Positions 12,325-27,119 of a stretch of 64,000 nucleotides of DNA are shown here, one piece after another. The position numbers were made by a program, and so were the translations under genes. The DNA lies in NCBI GenBank assembly GCA_038501785.1, contig JBAMJR010000189.1:6349001-6413000 (forward strand), written 5' to 3'. Origin of the DNA: Myoxocephalus aenaeus. Its lineage: Eukaryota > Chordata > Actinopteri > Perciformes > Cottidae. Numbering within the stretch: the first letter of the stretch is position 1; the number at the start of each line of letters is the position of its first letter. The notes under the pieces were generated by a model, which was not told the DNA's origin, ran no database searches, and worked only from the letters and a program-made list of their open reading frames with translations.

Positions 12325-13627
12325 GTGAGCGCTCTGTTGACCATTACGTCCTCCATCTTTACTTCTTTCAGCATATTTGTTGTGACTTCACCAACACAGA
12401 GGCGTAGACAACTCAACACAAAAGATAACTCAACGTTGTCTAATCTTTTTTGTTGCAGTTACTTCTGAAATGTTTCCAAATGAAATCAGGTGGCGTTTGC
12501 TTCCTAGATAGCGCTCTCTCCATGTATAAAGCACACGTCATAAACATCTCACCGCTATGAACTAACACTGGAATGATCTCACACCCCCCAGAGAGAGGGA
12601 GGCCCTTCTGAGGGTCTTCTACAGATAAATTACTGACAAACTGACAAATTCACTCCTTTAACCAAACACGGCCAAGAAGCTAGAAACCTTGTTCAAAACC
12701 CTCATAATATTATTCAAAATGATGTCAATCACTAGCTAAAGGGGTTAACACTTGTGTGGATGGACGCTGTAAGCTTTGATTTGTCACCAAATCAAAGGCT
12801 CGGTCTCACAGAAATACGTGAAATGACCACGACCCCTTAACAGTGTGTTACTGGGTGTTTAAAATCACAAACAAACAAACAAACACAAGTCTTTCAACCA
12901 AGGAACCTGTGTCTGTGTCCTTAAGAGTTATTGTGAAGTAACTTTAATTTCGTGACAAGTTTAGTCCTGGTCCTCTATAGACATTAGTGTAGTCCTAGTC
13001 CTCTATAGACCTCAGTCTAGTCCTGGTCCTCTATAAAACTCAGTGTAGTCCTGGTCCTCTATTTACCTCAGTGTAGTCCTGGTCCTCTATAGACATCAGT
13101 CTAGTTTTGGTCCTCTATAAACCTCAGTGTAGTCCTGGTCCTCTATTTACCTCAGTGTAGTCCTGGTCCTATATAGACATCAGTCTAGTTCTGGTCCTCT
13201 ATTTACCTCAGTGTAGTCCTGGTCCTCTATAGACCTCAGTGTAGTCCTGGTCCTCTATTTACCTCAGTGTAGTCCTGGTCCTCTATAGACATCAGTCTAC
13301 TTCTGGTCCTCTATTTACCTCAGTGTAGTCCTGGTCCTCTATAGACCTCAGTGTAGTCCTGGTCCTCTATTTACCTCAGTGTAGTCCTGGTCCTCTATAG
13401 ACATCAGTCTACTTCTGGTCCTCTATAGACCTCCATCAGTAAACAGACCATCAGAGAGAAGATGATCTGGTTCTATAGAGTTCTTCATAAACATGCTTAC
13501 TGGGGCGCTCACGTTTCCGTCACCTGTAATCTCTGTGTAAACATTTCTACATCAGAACAGGGAACATCTCATCGTCTGTCCGTGTTTCTGTGATCAGAAC
13601 CCTTTGTTGTGTTGTGGTTTTTTCCAG
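12325..13627 (+). other. filip1: last filip1 intron
   Basis: Phase-0 intron between GTGAGC and TTTCCAG. About a third is the 28-29 bp minisatellite listed separately; otherwise no coding or RNA feature is seen. Confidence 0.9.
12961..13432. repeat. 28-29 bp minisatellite in filip1 intron
   Basis: About 16 copies of a unit like TAGTCCTGGTCCTCTATAGA + CCTCAGTG. Two unit types (TATAGAC and TATTTAC) tend to alternate, suggesting a two-unit higher-order repeat. Confidence 0.95.
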
Positions 13628-13822
13628 CCCGGTTCGGAGGTGCAGTCCGCTCGGAGCGCCGCCACGAGGATCCCGGTGGCAAAAGGTATGAAGCCGAGTA
13701 GCAAGGCGGCTGTGGGCGTCTCTACGGTGACGAGGTTAGAGTCACGGGCCGAGAGACACTTGATGAAAATTGAGCTGAGGAGATCGACGGTGTGCAGCCC
13801 GGCCTCCGGAGGCCAGAGCTGA
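13628..13822 (+). CDS. filip1: filip1 terminal coding exon
   Basis: After TTTTTTCCAG the frame reads 64 residues and ends in TGA at 13820-13822. It contains TRIPVAKGMKPSSKAAVGV and RAERHLMKIELRR, matching the conserved C-terminus of FILIP1 (RIP-SKGMK and MKIELKK in mammals). It joins in phase 0 to the preceding exon, which ends TQSV. Total filip1 coding in this window is about 980 residues. Confidence 0.93.
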   Translation, partial: PGSEVQSARSAATRIPVAKGMKPSSKAAVGVSTVTRLESRAERHLMKIELRRSTVCSPASGGQS

Positions 13823-14174
13823 GGGGGAGGGCCAAATATACAAACACAAAGGGGACGTTTTATTTAAGCCACACCTCCAGTTTGCAACTAAAGTGTGTGT
13901 CATTTCAAGCGCAGGTTTTTTGTTTTATTTATGTATGCCTCTTGTTATTTTTAATTCCCAGAGGAAGCGTCGCTGCGCATGTCTCTCTTGCATTTGAGTG
14001 CATTGTGATTAACTTCATCTCTGGTAGTTTTTGTTGGGCGTGGCTCTAAACTTTGTTCTCATCATTTACTTTTGTTTTCACAGAATGTGTTTTTATTTCC
14101 CCCGCAGCTTTTTGGAGGTTTCAGTCACTGTAAATCTATTTGGGTGTCACCGTTTTCCTTTTGACAGGCACTTG

Positions 14175-14180
14175 AATAAA
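14175..14180 (+). promoter_or_regulatory. filip1: filip1 polyadenylation signal
   Basis: AATAAA about 350 bases after the filip1 stop codon, followed by an A-rich stretch and a GT-rich stretch (TGTGTATTGTGTGTGAGC). It is the first canonical signal in the 3' UTR. Confidence 0.7.
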
Positions 14181-14381
14181 AAAAAATACAATTTATCTCT
14201 GAATCTGGCATTGCTTCGTAGTATTCATTTGTGTATTGTGTGTGAGCTTTGTGTGACTCAAACAGCAGAAGAATCATCCAGGAAACCTCCATAATAATAA
14301 CCAATGCTGCTAAACTCCATTAGCCATAAGAACTAATATCCACAGCGTATGTTTCATTTGCTGTTTCCATAAACATTCAGT

Positions 14382-16359
14382 TGTGTCGTTATTCTACCTA
14401 TTTAAATTTGCTTTTAACCTGTGATGCATTTGCATAATGTTATTGTCTTTTGAATATATATATATATATATACGGGCATGGGAGGAGTTCGGGGAGGCCA
14501 TGGAGAAGGACTTTCGGTTGGCCTCAAGGAAGTTCTGGCAAACCATCCGACGGCTCAGGAAGGGAAAGCAGGGCCTACCCCAGGCTGTTCTCAGCGTGGG
14601 GGGGGAACTGCTGACCCGGACTGTGGACATCGTCGGGCGGTGGAAAGAGCACTTTGAGGAACTCCTAAACCCGGCCAACATGTCCCCTGGAGAGGGGGCA
14701 GCGCCTGAAGTCCTTGGGGTGGTTGCACCCATATCCCTGGCAGAGGTCACTAAGGTAGTCAAAAAGCTCCTTGGTGGCAAGGCGCCGGGGGTGGATGAGA
14801 TTCGCCCTGAGATGCTGAAGGCGCTGGACATTGTTGGGCTGTCTTGGCTGACACGCCTTTGCAGTGTCGCATGGGGGTCGGGAACAGTGCCCATGGACTG
14901 GCAGACCGGGTTGGTGGTTCCCATCTTCAAGAAGGGGGACCGGAGAGTGTGCTCGAACTATCGTGGTATCACACTGCTCAGCCTCCCGGGAAAAGCTTAT
15001 GCCAGGGTGCTGGAAAGGAGGCTCCGACCGCTTGTCGAACCTCAGATTCAAGACGAACAGTGTGGATTCCGTCCCGGCCTTGGAACAGTGGACCAGCTCT
15101 TTACCCTCGCAAGACTACTGGAGGGGTCCTGGGAGTTTGCCCAACCAGTCTACATGTGCTTTGTGGACTTGGAAAAGGCTTTCGACCGGGTCCCTCGGGG
15201 GGTTTTGTGGGGGGTGCTGCGGGAGTATGGGGTGCCGGACCCGTTGGCACGGGCCATCCGGTCTCTGTACGCCTGCAGTAGGAGCTGTGTTCGTATCCTC
15301 GGTAGTAAGTCAGACACGTTCCCGGTGGGTGTTGGTCTCCGCCAGGGCTGCCCTTTATCACCGGTCCTGTTCGTGACTTTCATGGACAGGATATCTAGGC
15401 GCAGCCAGGGGGCGGAGAAGATCCGGTTCGGGAATCTCGGGATCGCATCTCTGCTGTTCGCGGATGATGTGGTCCTGTTTGCTTCCTCGGACCGTGACCT
15501 CCAGCATTCACTGGGGCGTTTTGCAGCCGAGTGTGAAGCGGCAGGAATGAGAGTTAGCACCTCCAAATCTGAGGCCATGGTGCTCTGCCGGAAACCGGTG
15601 GACTGCTCCCTCCAGGTGGGGACAAACTGCCTACCCCAAGCGAAGGAGTTCAAGTATCTCGGGGTCTTGTTCACGAGTGAGGGTAAGGTGGAGTGTGAGA
15701 TCGATAGGCGGATCGGTGCGGCTGCAGCAGTAAAACAGGCGCTGTACCGGTCCGTCTTGGTGAAGAGGGAGCTGAGCCGGAAGGCGAAGCTCTCCATTTA
15801 CTGGTCGGTCTACGTTCCAACCCTCACCTATGGTCACGAACTCTGGGTCGTGACCGAAAGAACGAGGTCTCGGATACAAGCGGCCGAAATGAGCTTCCTC
15901 CGTAGAGTGGCCGGGCTCAGCCTTAGAGATAGGGTAAGGAGCTCGGACATCAGGAGGGAGCTTGGAGTCGAGTCGCTGCTCCTTCGTGTCGAAAGGAGTC
16001 AGCTGAGGTGGTTCAGGCATCTAGTCAGGATGCCTCCTGGACGCCTCCCATTAGAGGTTTTCCAGGCACGTCCAACTGGTAGGAGGCCCCGGGGAAGACC
16101 GAGGACACGCTGGAGGGATTATATCTCCCGGCTGGCCTTGGAACGCCTCGGGGTCCCCCAGGATGAGCTGGAAAGTGTTGCGGGTGAGAGGGAAGCCTGG
16201 GTCGGCCTGCTGAACCTGCTGCCACCGCGACCCGACCCCGGATAAGCGGTCGAAAATGGATGGATGGATGGATGGATGGATATATATATATATATTCATG
16301 TAAAGTGTCTTTAAATATACCTTTTAAAGCACTATACAAAATGAATTATTATATTATTA
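14382..16359 (+). repeat. TA-rich interspersed repeat, copy A (split by a LINE)
   Basis: The left arm 14382-14470 and right arm about 16281-16359 are the reverse complement of the two halves of copy B (17354-17622), for example CCTGTGATGCATTTGCATAA on the left and CATGTAAAGTGTCTTTAAAT on the right. In copy B the halves are joined only by (TA)n, so the LINE at 14473-16280 inserted into the TA tract of copy A. The family is not identified. Confidence 0.8.
14473..16280 (+). mobile_element. 5'-truncated RTE-clade (Rex3/Expander-like) non-LTR retrotransposon
   Basis: One open frame runs unbroken from the element's left edge to a stop at 16245, about 590 residues from the LINE. It begins in the pre-RT region (AWEEFGEAMEKDF) and contains a whole reverse transcriptase: GKAPGVDEI, NYRGITLLS, FVDLEKAFDRV, GLRQGCPLSP, and the catalytic box FADD at 15457-15468. 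After the RT comes the C-terminal domain with PRGRPRTRWRDY. The apurinic endonuclease is missing, the usual 5' truncation. The 3' UTR is only about 30 bases and ends in (GATG)n, a tail known for RTE/Rex3 elements. The clean RT frame suggests recent insertion. The first dozen codons of the longer open frame come from the host TA repeat. Confidence 0.88.
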
Positions 16360-17236
16360 GAGTTTGTACATAAATCATCATTAATGTTGACTTGATGGAC
16401 TTTAATGACCAAAAATCAATGTTCTTTCCTCGTTTTAACCGTAATTATCCCTCCGCCCAAAAACAGGAGTCTAAATGTGCACTACTTCTTCAAGTCCTAA
16501 CTCAGTAAAATCTAACTTTACTTCCCTAATAAATGTATTTTCAGATACAGTTAGACTCACGCTCACCAGAGGACGTCATTATCTTCCAATAAACGTCCAT
16601 AAATTTGATTTAAAGTCGTAAAAAAAAAAAAAAAGACGCTTCTTATACAAAACCTCCTGATCCAGAGCCACAGGGACTTTTTACTTCCTGAAAGAGATGT
16701 TGATGTTTTTTTTTGTCCAACAAACAAACCCTGGACACACAAAACCAACGTAAACATAGAAAATAAAAACATTGTAAAACGTTTAAACAGATTAACACAC
16801 GCTAAATTCACAAATAAACTCAGAATATGTGAGAAATTATGCCTCATTTTACAGTTTTGCCTCGATTTCATTTGACTTGTTTGGTGGCTAGAATGATTGT
16901 AACAGTGAGGGTTTCCAAGAAGAAGAGCATGAACATGCAGATGGTTTTGTTTCCAGGTTTACATAAAGATGAACTCTCCAGAGATTGTCCGGTTTGAGAC
17001 CCACAGCGCCCTCTGGTGGACAACCGCATGAACACAATCACATCTGAGCATAAACTGATCGTCCGCAGCCTCGTAGTGAATGTTGTGTCTATAAAATCTC
17101 ACAAAACTAAGTCTTTTAATAACTTTGTAAGTCTGACCAACACAAACCCAAATTTATATTCAGTTCATCGGTAAATGAATAAAAAATAGAAGGAAAAGAA
17201 GAATGTTAGTCATTTGCTTGATAAATTAATTAATTC

Positions 17237-17345
17237 AGTGGTTGCCAACCTGTGGCTTGATGGCCCTAAAAGGGGCTATGAGAGGATTGTCCAAGAGGAC
17301 ACCAAGGAGACATACTTAATAAGAAGAATGTGTAAGAAGAAGAAT
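17237..17345 (+). repeat. hAT-end-like fragment
   Basis: CAGTGGTTGCCAACCTGTGG at 17237 resembles the CAGTGGTTCTCAACCTGTGG type of hAT terminus. It runs straight into the ATA repeat of copy B and no opposite end was found. Confidence 0.35.
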
Positions 17346-17351
17346 GATTAC

Positions 17352-17353
<2 letters not shown>

Positions 17354-17402
<49 letters not shown>

Positions 17403-17470
17403 TTATTTTGTATAGTGCTTTAAAAGGTATATTTAAAGACACTTTACATGAATATATATACATATATATA

Positions 17471-17542
<72 letters not shown>

Positions 17543-17622
17543 GATATATTAAAAAGACAATAACATTATGCAAATGCATCACAGGTTAAAAGCAGATTTA
17601 AATAGGTGGAATAACGACACAA
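17354..17622 (-). repeat. TA-rich interspersed repeat, copy B
   Basis: A (ATA)n tract (17354-17403), then TTTGTATAGTGCTTTAAAAG, about 80 bases of (TA)n, then ATTATGCAAATGCATCACAG. This is the reverse complement of copy A without the LINE. Copies A and B form an inverted pair about 3 kb across. Confidence 0.8.
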
Positions 17623-18064
17623 ATTAATGTTTATTTCTCAGACTTTTCTCTAATCTTTCAAAGAAAGCGCTCACAACTTATTGACACATAATCAATCACA
17701 AGGGCTCCTCGAGAGATATTGATTTCTATTAAAACACAACAAGACGAAGCTGAAAGCTTCAGAATAAAACTGAGAGTGGACTTTGCAGCACAAATGTGTT
17801 TTATAAGAGAAATAATCAACTTTAAAGCTTATCATTCCTGGTGATGAATCATCTGTTGACTGATTAATCTTCTGATCGTTTCAGCATTAAATGAGGTGAA
17901 GTGTCATATTTACAACATTGCGATGGAACATTTTAACAGAGTAAAGTATTAATGTCATCTTTTATTCTTGTTTATTGTATCTCACAATACAAAACCGCAA
18001 TTCATAGATCAGCACAGTGTTCTGAGCTAATCTATGAATTTATTAATTAAGTTCATAAATCAGT

Positions 18065-18150
18065 TTGACCTGTGAAACGTCTCCATCGCCCAGATTTGAA
18101 CCCGTACTACCCGGTCCAGAGTTCTACAGCTCATATGACCACGATATGAA
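18065..18150 (-). other. tRNA-like or B-box-like fragment
   Basis: On the minus strand GGGTTCAAATCTGGG resembles an internal pol III B box, with a weak A-box-like TGGTCATATGAG upstream. I could not fold a convincing cloverleaf, so this is at best a tRNA-derived SINE head or tRNA pseudogene. Confidence 0.2.
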
Positions 18151-18483
18151 TACCAGACGCTATTGTCCTTGATCTCTAACGAATCCTTGCCTTTAAAAAC
18201 AAATAAAAAAACAAAACTTATTTTCAGCATAAATATGATCAAAAGTCAAGAGTCTGACCAAAAAAAAAAGATCTTCATATTAAAACATTAATCAAAAGAC
18301 TGTGTGAAATATAAATAAGTATGAACGTGACTGAGGACATCAGACTGTAATGTGACCTTCGAGGAAACATATGAGTTGTTATTGTTTCTCCCACAGGTCC
18401 GCTGACGGACGCCGCCTCGGCAAGCAGCAGCCACTGAGCCGAGACCCCCGATGTCCCGGGGACAAATCTCACAATGTGTTCAA

Positions 18484-19128
18484 GATGAATGAATGAATGA
18501 ATATATACTTTATTAATCCCCAAGGGGAAATTTGGTGTCGAGTAGCAGCAATTACAGACAAAAAATAAGATATAAAAACAGCAGGGATGAAAGATATATA
18601 CAATAATAATACTAATAAAAAAGAAAAATAGCTTGGATGAAAGAAAAAAGAACAGAGTATTAATTTAGGAAACAGTAGAAGTGCAAAAGTGCAAGTATGT
18701 ATGTGTATATTAAGTGTGTGAGGAGTAAGTAAACAAACAATAACAAATAATAGGAGAGTGCAAAAATGCAAATTATGTACAGTGATTAATCAGTCAGAGG
18801 ATCTGGCAAGCGGTGACTTATTGTAAAGTCGTATTGCCGTAGGTAGGAATGTTTTCCTGTAACGGTCCTTGTTGCAGCGGAGCGTGATGAATCTCTTGGA
18901 GAAAGTGCTCCGCTGTCCCTGCAGCAGGTGGTGGAGAGGGTGGTCCGGGATGTCTAATATGGACAGTAGTTTCTTCAGCGTCCTCCTGCTTGCAGCTGAT
19001 GATATTAACGGACGACGAGTTAATGTGTGAACAAACATTAGAATGGATGTTTTTTTTAATGGGATTGAAGAATATGTTGTATTGCTGCAACACGACAGAC
19101 CTTTGAGCCAGCATCTACAAAAGTGCAT
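18484..19128 (-). mobile_element. 5'-truncated LINE, C-terminal ORF2 fragment and 3' UTR
   Basis: On the minus strand a frame entering at 19128 ends at about 18790 and includes HPLHHLLQGQRSTFSKRFI and RYRKTFLPTAIRLYN, the C-terminal tail typical of a CR1/L2/Rex1-like fish LINE. The 3' UTR contains ATTTCCCCTTGGGGATTAAT and ends in (ATTC)n at about 18486. The RT core is missing. The clade assignment is tentative. Confidence 0.7.
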
Positions 19129-19172
19129 ATATGAACATAAAACACAACAACAATGGCAATGAAATGGAGATA

Positions 19173-19179
<7 letters not shown>

Positions 19180-19225
<46 letters not shown>
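19180..19225. repeat. (TA)n microsatellite
   Basis: About 23 TA dinucleotides. Confidence 0.95.
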
Positions 19226-19227
<2 letters not shown>

Positions 19228-19860
19228 TCTGTCCCACAAATAGGCGGAAAAATGTAAAATAAATACCCCAGAAAGAGTCTTTTGTTTTTGAGGAATCCTA
19301 ATGTTGACTTTAGAGTCTGAGTGTCGCCTAAAGTTGGTCACATGGTCTTGGACAGACGGTGGAGATGTGGTTTTACGCTGGATTTAAAAATGGCTTTTGA
19401 AAGTGTCATCAGGAACATCAGTGGCATGTTGTTTAAAGTGTATTTGGTGGTATAATAAACGTAATAATGCATTGTTTGTGTTGATCTAAACATACACATA
19501 AGGTGAATAAGGGAATATGGAGATCTCAACTTTATTTTCTTTAGAAAAACCTACAATAAAAACAAACTATTTTTCCCCATTTCATTTTTAATACATGATG
19601 TTTTCTAAACTTTGGCCAGACAGAAACATGAAAAGTCACCATTTGTTCTTTGAACTGTCCAAATAAATAAACTCACGCTGAAGCATTAAAAACTAGCAGT
19701 TTTTGTGAATTAATTGTTCCATTGTGCTCAAGAGACTGGAAACCTAAAATTTCCAGTATATATATATTTTTTAATTCTTGTTTATGTCTTTAAAAAAACT
19801 CTTGAACTCTAAACTCTTAATCCACAAATACGAAACACATCAGCGAGGTAAGCAACGTGA

Positions 19861-20474
19861 GTATGGGGTTAGTTCAGTCTCAATAATGACAAAGGTCTTC
19901 AGACCGCTTGCTTCAGACCCGGTGCCGTCGCGGCCCCCGGTGCGGCGCGACTGCGACCCGCTGCACCGGGGGGCCGCGACAGCACTGGGTCCGACGGCAC
20001 CGGGTCCTCGCTTCGGGTCTCCGTGGTCAAATGGGCACTTTGGGCTGTACTGGTACAGTTAAGATGTTGGATGTGTGTACCAGACGCCATTGCCTGACTG
20101 ATCACCTCCGCAAATTCCATAATCGTACGCTGGCACCGCCCTCGTGGGTAAGAGAGGGGGAGCTGCACTCATGTGATTGGTTGAAAATGAGAGCGACATC
20201 TGATTGGCTACGGATAGGTCCATATTGAAAAAAATGAATTTGCGAATCCAAGCACGGCAGGGGAGTCTCAAAAAAGCCACTCATAAATGTGAAGCTTTTC
20301 ACAAACAAATGCAGAAATATATTTGTGATTTCTTTTTTACATTCATATACATCATTGGAATGTATTTGTAAACCCTTACATTTGTGAATTGAATATATTT
20401 GTGAATTGTTCTGTGCGCATTTGTGAATCTTTTTGTGTGCATTTGTCATTATTGAGACTGAACTAACCCCATAC
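19861..20474. mobile_element. MITE with perfect 30 bp terminal inverted repeats
   Basis: 19861-19890 begins GTATGGGGTTAGTTCAGTCT and is the exact reverse complement of 20445-20474. The interior has no transposase. It includes a GC-rich palindrome (about 19919-19998, GCGGCCCCCGGTGC against GCACCGGGGGGCCGC) and repeated TTTGTGAATT motifs. No clear target duplication longer than TA is seen, so the superfamily is open. Confidence 0.8.
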
Positions 20475-20559
20475 ATGTGCGAGCCACACACTGTTGTTAA
20501 ACAGGGCTGCAAGAGGCAAATTGTTCTGGGAAAGAAAGGCTGCGATTTCAGCTCGTAGT

Positions 20560-21158
20560 TCCTAAAAACGGGACTGTACCGAAAGCCTCGAAAGCCAGCG
20601 TACCTTGGCATGATAAAACACCTGTACATGCTCACTATCAAGATCTTGGCACAGTTTTTGAAAACATTGGGTGTTCTTTGCACTTTGTTTAATGTTGTTT
20701 AGTTGGATGACATCTTTTAATGTTCCATGAAGCACTAGGACCATATCCTTTGCTGCCAGGGCCTCTCGATGCAAAACACAATGGTGCCAAGTTGCATTCG
20801 GAGCTTTGTCAAGAATTATCCTCACAAAACCCAAGTTTTTTCCTGTCATGCAGGCAGCGCCATGAGTTGTGAATTTTATATTCAGTAGGCTGTTTAATTA
20901 ATTTTTTTTTTTTTTTAAACAGTCTCCCCATATCAGGATGGTTTGACCCAACCTGGCACACATGGAGGGTGCCAAAAGTGCAAAACAAGTTGAAACCAGA
21001 GCCGGCAAAAAACGACACTCCGCTGCATAAAAAAGTCCCTTCAAAATAAAACCACAGGATGAGAAAAAATATATATGCTGTATATATTATTATATATTTT
21101 TTTGCCCAGGCAAAGGCCCGCGACCCACTAAAAACGCTCCACCAGTTGAGAATTACTG
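20560..21158 (-). pseudogene. hAT transposase remnant (ZBED5/SCAND3-like)
   Basis: On the minus strand the frame at 20849-20562 reads MTGKNLGFV, HCVLHREALAAKDM and VRWLSR, motifs of the catalytic region of Buster-type hAT transposases (also ZBED5/SCAND3 relatives). The motif leading into MTGKNLGF lies in another frame, so at least one frameshift is present. At its outer end 21158 reads CAGTAATTCTCAACTGGTGG on the minus strand, a hAT-like terminus. The other end is lost where the MITE at 19861-20474 abuts. Confidence 0.75.
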
Positions 21159-21193
21159 ATTTAGTACATCAATGCATCAGGAAAATAGTCTAA

Positions 21194-21766
21194 TGCCGTG
21201 TTCACACCAAAAGAGTTGCGAATTTTCACAATGCTTTTTCGCCTGAGTTTACTCGCTCGACTTTATGTGGTAAATTCGCTTTTTCGTAACCATTCGCTGC
21301 GGAAAGGGGGCGGGGCTTATCTCTGTGGCTTTACTCCGTGAAAACATTTAGCATTTGTGCCATTCACCATTGAAATAACCACTAGTTCTGCTTTATACTT
21401 GTTGAGGAAGTTCCACAAACGTCGGAACATGAAACACCCCCGTGTCTGGGTTCATAATATTATCCGTAGTCGCACACAGCTCCGACTCCTCCAGGACGAT
21501 TGTCTGAATGAAGCCGCTTCCAGCGCTCCTTCAGCGGACCAGCAGTTTGATTCAGCAACGGCAGGACGGCGGTGATGCTGGGCAGAGCTTCTCAACTCTG
21601 ATTGGTTGAATTATTTCAACTCCGGCGAAAAAGCGAATATTCTCAACGCCTTTTCGCCTCTATCGCGCCGCCCGGCAAAAAAGCAAATTTTTCGCAACTG
21701 TGCATTGACTTAACATGTAATTTACTCACGCAAATATTTCGCAACTCTTTTGGTGTGAACAGGGCC
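21194..21766 (+). mobile_element. PIF/Harbinger MITE-like element
   Basis: The TIRs share TGTTCACACCAAAAGAGTTG on the left and its complement CAACTCTTTTGGTGTGAACA on the right, with 3 bp TAA target duplications at 21191-21193 and 21767-21769, as expected for Harbinger transposition. An internal frame at 21357-21575 contains HPRVWVHNIIRSRTQ, similar to the N-terminal part of Harbinger nucleases, indicating an internal deletion derivative. It ends about 400 bases upstream of the tmem30a CRE. Confidence 0.8.
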
Positions 21767-21879
21767 TAACTGATGATGTGATTTATAGACGAGAAAGAAG
21801 TGATGACAAAGTTTAACACAGATTGAAAATATAAACATGTAGCTCTTTTAATTGAGTATTTAACATGTAGTATATGTAT

Positions 21880-21980
21880 ATATCCATATAGATATGGATA
21901 TGATATATGGATATACATATATACACACACATATATCCATATTTATATATATCCATATAAATGTGGAGTCATGTATGTAT

Positions 21981-22027
<47 letters not shown>
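21880..22027. repeat. TA-rich tract and (TA)n
   Basis: Imperfect ATATCCATAT palindromes followed by a pure (TA)n run from about 21980, just upstream of the tmem30a promoter. Confidence 0.85.
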
Positions 22028-22031
<4 letters not shown>

Positions 22032-22162
22032 CTATATTCTCAATAACCTTTAATATCACAAACATAACTTTTGTTGAATTATTGGATGAATTCTAAATGT
22101 CCGATATTCCCGACAGTACTTAAAGGCAGCACCAACCACCAACCACTTCGGAACTGAATCAG

Positions 22163-22170
22163 TGACGTCA
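22163..22170. promoter_or_regulatory. tmem30a: CRE (ATF/CREB) site in tmem30a promoter
   Basis: Perfect palindrome TGACGTCA, 70 bases upstream of the tmem30a start codon in a GC-rich stretch (CACCGCGCGGTGCG). No TATA box is nearby. The role is inferred from motif and position. Confidence 0.6.
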
Positions 22171-22239
22171 CCGCGCGGTGCGTTCATTTCCTTGTTCATT
22201 TCTCTTGTTTCGCAAAACGTCCCGTTGGGCGGCAAAACA

Positions 22240-25906
<3,667 letters not shown>

Positions 25907-26937
25907 GCCGCCCGGTATAGCCGCCCGGTAGACGAGAGTTCCTGTGTAACGTCCACATCAACGCCTTCAGACAAACGCCAGTTTTTAGGGCTTTAAAGCC
26001 GCCGATTATTTGCCAAAGTGAGCGCGAAGTAGCCACAAATGTACAGCTTTCGCACTGATGACGTGCTCCTGGGGAAGGAAGAGCGTTCTTAATAAGATAA
26101 GTTTGGGAATCGTTCTTATCTGGGACACAGAAGCCATGTTTAACACGAGGAAGAAGAGTTTACATTCTACAGTCACACACTGATTATTGCTCTGATGCCA
26201 TTTTTTTCTTCTAAACACATAAGAAAATATACACATGGTTATTATTTTGACCACTTGTAGACGTGATTTTAATCGTTGTTGGCTCTCCTGCCGGCTCCTA
26301 GGCCACATAAACATGCATCAATGTATTTAATGTTACACCTTGGCGCTACAGAGGAGGAGCTGTTAGCTCATCACTACATGTGAATAATAACGGCCTTTTT
26401 GTGCTGTTCCGCCTCAGTGCTGCTCGTCTCGGAGCCGTCGACTGAGCTGGAGTGTTGTTCCCGAGTCCCGCGTTGCATGCTGGGTAGCCGAGATGTAAAT
26501 GTGATAGTGGAGCGGCTCGTCTTTGTGCCTCGTTTCGTGTGCGAACTAAAAACAAGCTTCCGTCGAGTCGTTTACAAATAAGAAATTGCGTCTGTGGGCT
26601 GGGGGCTGTACAGATCATGTTTCATTCTTTGTATTTATTTTTAGTAAATGTTTGCATTGTTTGCTCGCCAGACATCAGGGTTTCTTTTGTGGGTTTAAAG
26701 TTTGAGGATGTGTAATCTAAGTGTGAATCTAATCCAGAAAACTGCACATTGACGCTGCGTCGTGGGTTGCTGTTTGTCGTTAACATGCAATAACAATAAT
26801 AATAATAATAATGTCAACACAGCATGATATGACTCCATACATGTGACATAACGTCTTGACATTTACATCTAATACACTAGTTTTACACCCAAATCCTGCC
26901 ATGTTCAGATCGTTAGCAGCAGCTGAGATTGTAGATT

Positions 26938-26943
26938 AATAAA
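26938..26943 (+). promoter_or_regulatory. tmem30a: tmem30a candidate proximal poly(A) signal
   Basis: AATAAA about 1.03 kb after the stop, within a stretch that otherwise has no gene. Confidence 0.45.
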
Positions 26944-27089
26944 ATGGATGCGGCATGTTTTAATGCGCTCAGTGAAAATGTTTGTTATTGTTGTTTTTTC
27001 TTTTAATACATTTCATCCAGATAAATTGTCTGCAGTCATGAGACGTTTATTTTTATACTCCATCTGTGTTGTGTTGCTGCTTTTAAATT

Positions 27090-27095
27090 AATAAA
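27090..27095 (+). promoter_or_regulatory. tmem30a: tmem30a candidate distal poly(A) signal
   Basis: AATAAATGTGTCATTC about 1.2 kb after the stop, with GT-rich sequence after it. It is the better of the two candidates by downstream context. Confidence 0.5.
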
Positions 27096-27119
27096 TGTGT
27101 CATTCAAATTGAAACGTGT

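Noticed and set aside
12961..13432. Possible CRISPR-like array (regular repeats)
   Set aside because: Units are directly tandem with no unique spacers, in a vertebrate intron; a minisatellite.
14437..14472. Start codon at 14437 as the true LINE start
   Set aside because: These codons lie in the host TA repeat; the LINE portion begins at about 14473.
18065..18150. Functional tRNA gene
   Set aside because: B-box-like match only; no convincing acceptor stem or anticodon arm.
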